Source: Nitrospirota bacterium (lineage in GTDB: Bacteria; Nitrospirota; Nitrospiria; Nitrospirales; UBA8639). Taken from it: DNA of 10,517 nucleotides. The stretch covers positions 1 through 10,517 of the forward strand of contig JAOUNC010000058.1 in the NCBI GenBank assembly GCA_029881175.1. Reading direction: 5' to 3'. How positions within the stretch are numbered: position 1 is the first letter of the stretch; every line of letters begins with the position of its first letter. Both the position numbers and the translations under genes were made by a program. Below, in pieces: positions 6,427-10,517 of this stretch. The notes under the pieces were generated by a model, which was given only the letters and a program-made list of their open reading frames with translations, did not search any database and had not been told where the DNA came from.

Positions 6427-6794
6427 TTATTGTGCCGAATGCCTCAGTAATCCTAAAGTGGGCCTTAGAAAAGGCAAGCGAATCGGATCAGGTGCAAGCT
6501 CGTTTTCTTCATGATGCGATACGCACCGAGCAGATAGAGATAAGATTACCGACTCTCTGGCGTTTTGAGATTGGCCATGTCTTGGATCTTAGGCAACCGA
6601 AGTTAGCCAAGGAGTTATTGCGTGTGTTGTTGGCCTAGGAGTTTGAAGAAGTTCCCCTAGGAAACGACTATGCGCAGGAAGTTCTTGAGCATATGCGAGA
6701 AGTTAACGGCGTGACATTTTATGATGCTGTGTATCATGTGCTCGCGTTACGTAGCTTTCGAAATGGAAACATCCATAGTCAAAGAATCTTATGA
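6423..6794 (+). pseudogene. VapC-like PIN-domain toxin, broken by an internal stop
   Basis: VapC toxins are Mg-dependent ribonucleases that cut tRNA or rRNA. The frame starts MIIVPNASVILKWALE at 6423, continues to PTLWRFEIGHVLDL (E49 at the second acidic position), and meets TAG at 6636-6638 after 71 codons. The same frame then reads EFEEVPLG...GVTFYDAVYHVLALRSF, with D101 of the conserved Y-D-A motif at 6723-6725, and ends TGA 6792-6794. The frame is therefore interrupted rather than absent. Further damage is visible: the first catalytic Asp of the usual V-D-A-S motif is Asn here (AAT), and the final T-A-D motif is missing from this frame. A one-base-shifted reading (ETSIVKESYEI) fits the toxin end slightly better, hinting at a second frameshift. 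Taken with the broken antitoxin, the pair is very likely non-functional. Confidence 0.75.
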
Positions 6795-6940
6795 AATATG
6801 AAGAACGAATCGTTTGATTATCTAAAGAAATAGGCATTACCTTTTAGTCAATATCTGATGAATAGTGAATCAGGAGAATTCTGAAAACAGATGCACCCTC
6901 GTTCTCTTTCCTTCTCGTGCTAACCGACATCCCCCTTCCT
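6795..6940. other. Intergenic stretch with nothing recognised
   Basis: This stretch lies between the broken toxin and the GTCATTCCCG repeat cluster. I see no coding frame with a start signal, no tRNA-like fold and no clear hairpin. Confidence 0.4.
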
Positions 6941-7073
6941 CGTCATTCCCGACATTCGTGATCGGTAATCCATCTTTTGGTTTCCTTCCGTCATGCCCGA
7001 CATCTTTCGTGGTGAAGCCATGCCCCTTGATTTTTAAGATGGATCCCCGCCAAACATTCGCGGGGATGACGGA
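6941..7073. repeat. GTCATTCCCG...GGATGACGG element, compound copy
   Basis: The left end CGTCATTCCCGACATTCG begins at 6941 and the right end GCGGGGATGACGG ends at 7072. The ends are inverted repeats (CGTCATTCCCG against CGGGGATGACGG). A second, diverged left end, CCGTCATGCCCGACATCTTTCG, starts at 6989, so this unit is one element whose left part was duplicated or interrupted. The right end contains a stem CCCCGC (7045-7050) and GCGGGG (7060-7065). The type resembles the widespread intergenic repeats with the core GTCATTCCCGCGAA and GGATCCCCG; no transposase is present. Confidence 0.75.
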
Positions 7074-7082
7074 CCTAGAAGA

Positions 7083-7167
7083 CTGTCATTCCCGACATTC
7101 GTGATCGGGAATCCATCTTAGGCTTTTTCCCAGATGGATCCCTGCCAGAAACCCCAGGTATGACGGA
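7083..7167. repeat. Second GTCATTCCCG...TATGACGG element
   Basis: The left end TGTCATTCCCGACATTCGTG (from 7083) agrees with the copy at 6941 over about 35 bases with one clear mismatch (GGGAATCC against GGTAATCC). The middle carries AGATGGATCCCTGCCAGAAA and the right end is GGTATGACGG. It is 85 bases long, oriented as its neighbour, and lies 20 bases beyond the stop codon of the - strand fusion gene, where its hairpin could help end or protect that transcript. Confidence 0.75.
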
Positions 7168-7186
7168 CGGGAGAAAGTTGTGGGTT

Positions 7187-10100
7187 TCAGGATTGCGTGG
7201 AGTTTTGAAGAGCTTCAAATACGGGTCGAGGGTAGGGGAGCGGTTCCCATTGGAGGATCGTGAGGGAGTCGTTGACGTAGGCGGGGTGTCGCATACCATT
7301 GAGGACGCTTGTGACGCCTGTTGTGCTGGCGACGGTCCAGAGGGCTATTCTGGAAAATGGTTCTTCGCGTTTGTCTTCTGGCAAAAGCGGATCGATAACC
7401 TGTCTAATCTCAGCGAGTTTTTTGGCACTTTTCTGTGCGGCTTCCATTCGCATGATTTTCAAGAGTGCGATTAGTTCTGGCACGTATTTATTTTTCCAGG
7501 ATTCCCAGATTTTCTCTTCTTCCTTTCGGCCCGTGAAATGCTGAGTTAGCAGTTGAAATGCCCGATTCACATGGGGCCCGATGGTTTGCGATTCGATTTG
7601 ATCCCAATGTTCTAAGTTTTGCACGGATGGTCGTACCCGCTTGAGTTCTTCGGCCCAGTTGAAATAATCAAGTGGCGAGGCGCCTTTGTCCGGTGGAGGA
7701 ATGTTGGGCCCGAGGACTTGTTTGTAATCATGCTCGAGGGCTGCCACTTTGGGTTGCTGGGCTTCAAAGTTGGTATTGGAGATTTCGGCTTGCGGGTCCG
7801 CTAATCGAATCATGCCTCCACCTTTTCCGGGGATGGCGTTCAACGGGCGATTGACCAATACGGCGATTTCTTTTTCTTGGGTCAGTGACAAGACCGTGTG
7901 TGAATGATCCTTCCCTGTGTTGTGTGTCAGGAGGGCGCCGGCTTCAAAGAGGTTCATCGGAAGTTGTAACACCTGGAAATGGTGGTGCGACAGCCCTACT
8001 TGTTGCGCGGCGGCTTGGGCGGCCTCGAGTATGCGTGAGAGAGAGGTGGCTTCAGGGTTGTCGGGTGTTGCGGTGCAGGTATTAGATGACACGCCGTAAT
8101 ATTGCAGTCGCCCGACGGTGACCTGAGACTCGAAGTAGACAAAGGCCTGTTCCAGGCGACGATAGAATTCCTGCTGGAGATCGTTTAATTGGATGGCGTT
8201 GATCGATAGGTTGCGGTTCTTGGCATCTGAAAGAAAATATTCTGGATTGTGGAGGAGACAGACATCCAATGTGGCCAATCCCAGTCGGTCCAGTGACAAC
8301 GTGAGTTGTTCGTCTAAAAATTCAGGATGGAGGCAATGCCAAATACCTTCCCCATACTTCACCATTTCAGGAAACGGTTTTTCGGCCTGTTCCAAGGATT
8401 CGGCTCGCGCGAGATTCTTGCCTTGCACATACCCGATTTTTGACACAATAATGATTTCTTCTCGCGTGATGAACCGTTTCGCGATGAGGTCTTTCACGAC
8501 CGTCCCCACCAATCGTTCGCTTTCGCCATCCGCATAATTCGTCGAGGTATCAATGAGGTTGCAGCCTTCTTGGAGGGCTTTTTCAAGGGCGTTCCGGTGA
8601 TCCTCGACTCCCAGACTGGTTCGATAGCCGCCAAAGCCGATTCGGGAGGTGGTCAGTCCTGTGGATCCTAGTGAGGCATAGCCATGCGAAGATGGGCGAG
8701 TGGTTCGAGCGCTTGCCAAGATGTTGGCCACGTAGGTGCCTGTGCCCTGCGGTGTGGCATGGCCTGGCAGGCCTGTTGAGGTCAGGGCCTGGCGCGTTTC
8801 ACCCGTTTGCGTCGTGGTTTTTTGAGGGTGTTGTAATGCCTGTGGCACCGCTTCCGGATCGGTGATGGGAGCTTGGCAGGCAAAGTTTTTACAAATGTAG
8901 AGGGCGGCTTTTCCATTCACCGGTGTTTTGCCGGCCAAGAGTGGATGCGACGTGACCACGTCCGGGTCCTCATGGTAGGCCATAATACGATACGGAATGA
9001 AACAGCTATTCACTGCCGTGCGGAGCTGCGAGTAATTCTTGTCGTCTGTGCTGCCCACTAAGGCTAATTCTATGGGGCCTCGAAGTAGCAGGTCGACGAC
9101 CATCAGGCTCTTAGGGAAGCCCCGTGCAATGTGACCAATTTGTTGTCCATAGGCGCGGACGGCGTTGGTGGCAGCGGTGCGAAAATCTTCTCGATCAAAG
9201 TGAAAAGATAGCCGGGCAAGCACCGAAGCGGCCACGGCATTGCCACTCGGAGTGGCGCCATCGGCACCTTCGCGCCCTCGAAGAATGAGCGTTTCGTGAT
9301 CGACGGCTGTGGTGAAAAACCCCCCATGCTCGCGATCCTGGAAATCTTCTACAATTCGTTCACCTAATGCGACGGCCTCATGAAGATATCGTTCGATTCC
9401 CGTGGCTTCGTAGACCTCCAACATGGCTTCGGCTGCATAGGCATAATCTTCCAGGCACCCATTCAAATGGGCTTTGCCATGGCGATAGGTTCGCCATAAG
9501 TGATTGTCGGGTCTCGATAATGTGGTTAAGAGAAAGTCAGCAGCGCAGATGGCGCTCTCGATGTAGGGTTGATGGTTGAACACACGCCCGGCTTCCGCCA
9601 TAGTTCCAATCATCATGCCATTCCAGGCGGTAATGATTTTGTCATCCAGGCCAGGCGGTACCCGTTGTAATCGAGCGTGATAGACCATGGGGCGAAGGCG
9701 ATCGACGGTGCGTTGCAATTCTTCTGGGGAGCACCCATATTCTTTCGCGACGGTCTCAAGCGATTTGGGCGTGCGTGGGATGCTGGTGTGCTCCCAATTC
9801 CCTGCTTCGGTAATGTCGTAATAGGCGCAAAATCGTGTGGCGTCTTCTTCATTGGTGACGACTTCCCGAATCTGCTCAGGGGTCCAAACAAAAAACTTGC
9901 CTTCCACCCCTTCGCTGTCGGCGTCAGTGGCTGAATAAAACCCGCCTTCGGGGGCAGTCATTTCTCGGAGAATATAATCCAAGGTTTCGGTGGCCACTCG
10001 ACGATAGCGTTCCAACCCCGTGGCTTGAAAGGCCTCCACATAGGTCCGAGCCAGCAGGGCGTTGTCGTACAACATTTTTTCAAAATGAGGGACTAACCAT

Positions 10101-10517
10101 TCATCGTCGGTGGAATAGCGAGCAAAGCCACCACCGATATGATCATACATGCCACCTGTGGCCATGCCGTCTAAGGTTTTGGTTACCATGGTAAGAATTT
10201 TTTCCTGGCGACTCCAATGATATTGCCGAAGGAGGAAGGAGAGCCCGGTGGCTGGTGGGAATTTGGGGGCGCGGCCAAAGCCGCCATACCGTGCATCGAA
10301 ATCTCGCAAAAATTGTTTGACCGCGGCTTCAATGTCGGCTTCACCCACCGCCAATGGTGAGGCTGGTTTCAGGGCAGAGCGCAAACGAGAGGTAAACCGT
10401 TCAGCTTGTTGCACTATGTTGGATTGGTCTTTGATCCACGCCTCCCCAATGTTCGTCACAATGGACCCAAATCCAGGCCTTCCCCATTTGTCAGTGGGTG
10501 GGAAATAGGTGCCGGCA
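7187..10517 (-). CDS. Fusion: SSP411/YyaL-type thioredoxin-domain protein plus aldo/keto reductase (5' end off window)
   Basis: The frame is open to the right edge. Its first visible codons read GTYFPPTDKWGRPGFG, the end of the DUF255 thioredoxin-like domain, so the GTG at 10459 is internal and the Trx active site is off the window. Residues are counted from 10459. An alpha/alpha-barrel region with family landmarks follows: GGFGRAPKFPPA, GGMYDHIGGGFARYSTD, HFEKMLYDNALLA, GGFYSATDADSEG, DDKIITAWNGMM, and GADGATPSGNAVAASV. It closes with the usual C-terminal end ICKNFACQAPITDPEA (522-537). A linker of about 55 residues rich in T, Q, G and P leads to an aldo/keto reductase domain from LGSTGLTTSRIGFGG (597). 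That domain has the expected tetrad D637, Y642 (DTSTNY), K674 (VSKIGY) and H737 (LLHNPEY), and ends near TTGVTSVLNGMRHPAYV (1046-1062). An insertion of about 150 residues, predicted helical, sits at 888-1035. The stop is TGA at 7187-7189. SSP411 proteins have no settled bacterial role; the reductase substrate is unknown. Confidence 0.88.
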   Translation of the reverse strand, partial: AGTYFPPTDKWGRPGFGSIVTNIGEAWIKDQSNIVQQAERFTSRLRSALKPASPLAVGEADIEAAVKQFLRDFDARYGGFGRAPKFPPATGLSFLLRQYHWSRQEKILTMVTKTLDGMATGGMYDHIGGGFARYSTDDEWLVPHFEKMLYDNALLARTYVEAFQATGLERYRRVATETLDYILREMTAPEGGFYSATDADSEGVEGKFFVWTPEQIREVVTNEEDATRFCAYYDITEAGNWEHTSIPRTPKSLETVAKEYGCSPEELQRTVDRLRPMVYHARLQRVPPGLDDKIITAWNGMMIGTMAEAGRVFNHQPYIESAICAADFLLTTLSRPDNHLWRTYRHGKAHLNGCLEDYAYAAEAMLEVYEATGIERYLHEAVALGERIVEDFQDREHGGFFTTAVDHETLILRGREGADGATPSGNAVAASVLARLSFHFDREDFRTAATNAVRAYGQQIGHIARGFPKSLMVVDLLLRGPIELALVGSTDDKNYSQLRTAVNSCFIPYRIMAYHEDPDVVTSHPLLAGKTPVNGKAALYICKNFACQAPITDPEAVPQALQHPQKTTTQTGETRQALTSTGLPGHATPQGTGTYVANILASARTTRPSSHGYASLGSTGLTTSRIGFGGYRTSLGVEDHRNALEKALQEGCNLIDTSTNYADGESERLVGTVVKDLIAKRFITREEIIIVSKIGYVQGKNLARAESLEQAEKPFPEMVKYGEGIWHCLHPEFLDEQLTLSLDRLGLATLDVCLLHNPEYFLSDAKNRNLSINAIQLNDLQQEFYRRLEQAFVYFESQVTVGRLQYYGVSSNTCTATPDNPEATSLSRILEAAQAAAQQVGLSHHHFQVLQLPMNLFEAGALLTHNTGKDHSHTVLSLTQEKEIAVLVNRPLNAIPGKGGGMIRLADPQAEISNTNFEAQQPKVAALEHDYKQVLGPNIPPPDKGASPLDYFNWAEELKRVRPSVQNLEHWDQIESQTIGPHVNRAFQLLTQHFTGRKEEEKIWESWKNKYVPELIALLKIMRMEAAQKSAKKLAEIRQVIDPLLPEDKREEPFSRIALWTVASTTGVTSVLNGMRHPAYVNDSLTILQWEPLPYPRPVFEALQNSTQS

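Noticed and set aside
6941..7167. CRISPR array
   Set aside because: The repeats are few, unequally spaced, and bounded by inverted ends; there are no regular spacers and no cas genes.
7160..10508. Many + strand open frames of 60-114 codons opposite the fusion gene
   Set aside because: They are by-products of a long, conserved - strand coding region with clear domain motifs.

Overview
The window reads as ordinary chromosome of a Gram-negative-type bacterium with roughly balanced base composition (about half G+C by eye). I lean towards Nitrospirota (a Nitrospira-like genome). The reason is the style of the intergenic repeats, especially an element whose right end is TTTTTTCAACAGCCCC preceded by GCCGCTGGCGGC, together with the gene content. 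This is an inference from memory and no search was run. Genes are a mix of core housekeeping functions and a short accessory stretch packed with repeats and a decayed toxin-antitoxin locus.

Left part (1-3518, + strand): the C-terminal 255 codons of glmM, phosphoglucosamine mutase, run in from the left edge. A 196-bp gap with three nested inverted repeats follows, then a full-length comEC/rec2 DNA-uptake channel gene starting with GTG. Convergent to it (3571-4485, - strand) is a 304-residue protein of unknown function with a good ribosome binding site. It carries a GDL-x-E-x-ELA-x-I motif that I associate with an uncharacterised, DUF5610-like group.

Middle part (4486-7186): a 568-bp intergenic region holds a roughly 270-bp repeat element with imperfect 12-bp terminal inverted repeats. 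Inside it are two copies of a CCTGAGCTTTG-CGAAGGG repeat, and a terminator-like hairpin lies at its right end. Next comes a 324-residue cell-wall hydrolase with a peptidoglycan-binding domain and an N-acetylmuramidase domain (5054-6028). Then follows a type II toxin-antitoxin locus in decay: a palindromic operator/promoter at 6120-6146, an RHH-type antitoxin broken by a one-base frameshift, and a VapC-like PIN toxin with an internal TAG and a lost first aspartate. A cluster of GTCATTCCCG...GGATGACGG repeats (6941-7167) closes this part.

Right part (7187-10517, - strand): one continuous reading frame, open past the right edge. It encodes a SSP411/YyaL-type thioredoxin-domain protein (the thioredoxin part lies mostly off the edge) fused to a complete aldo/keto reductase. 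The reductase keeps its D-Y-K-H active-site residues and carries an unusual insertion of about 150 residues, predicted helical, before its last barrel strand.

I do not see a convincing new defence or metabolic system. The observations most worth a second look are the SSP411-aldo/keto reductase fusion, the decayed toxin-antitoxin locus with its intact-looking operator, and the repeat elements.
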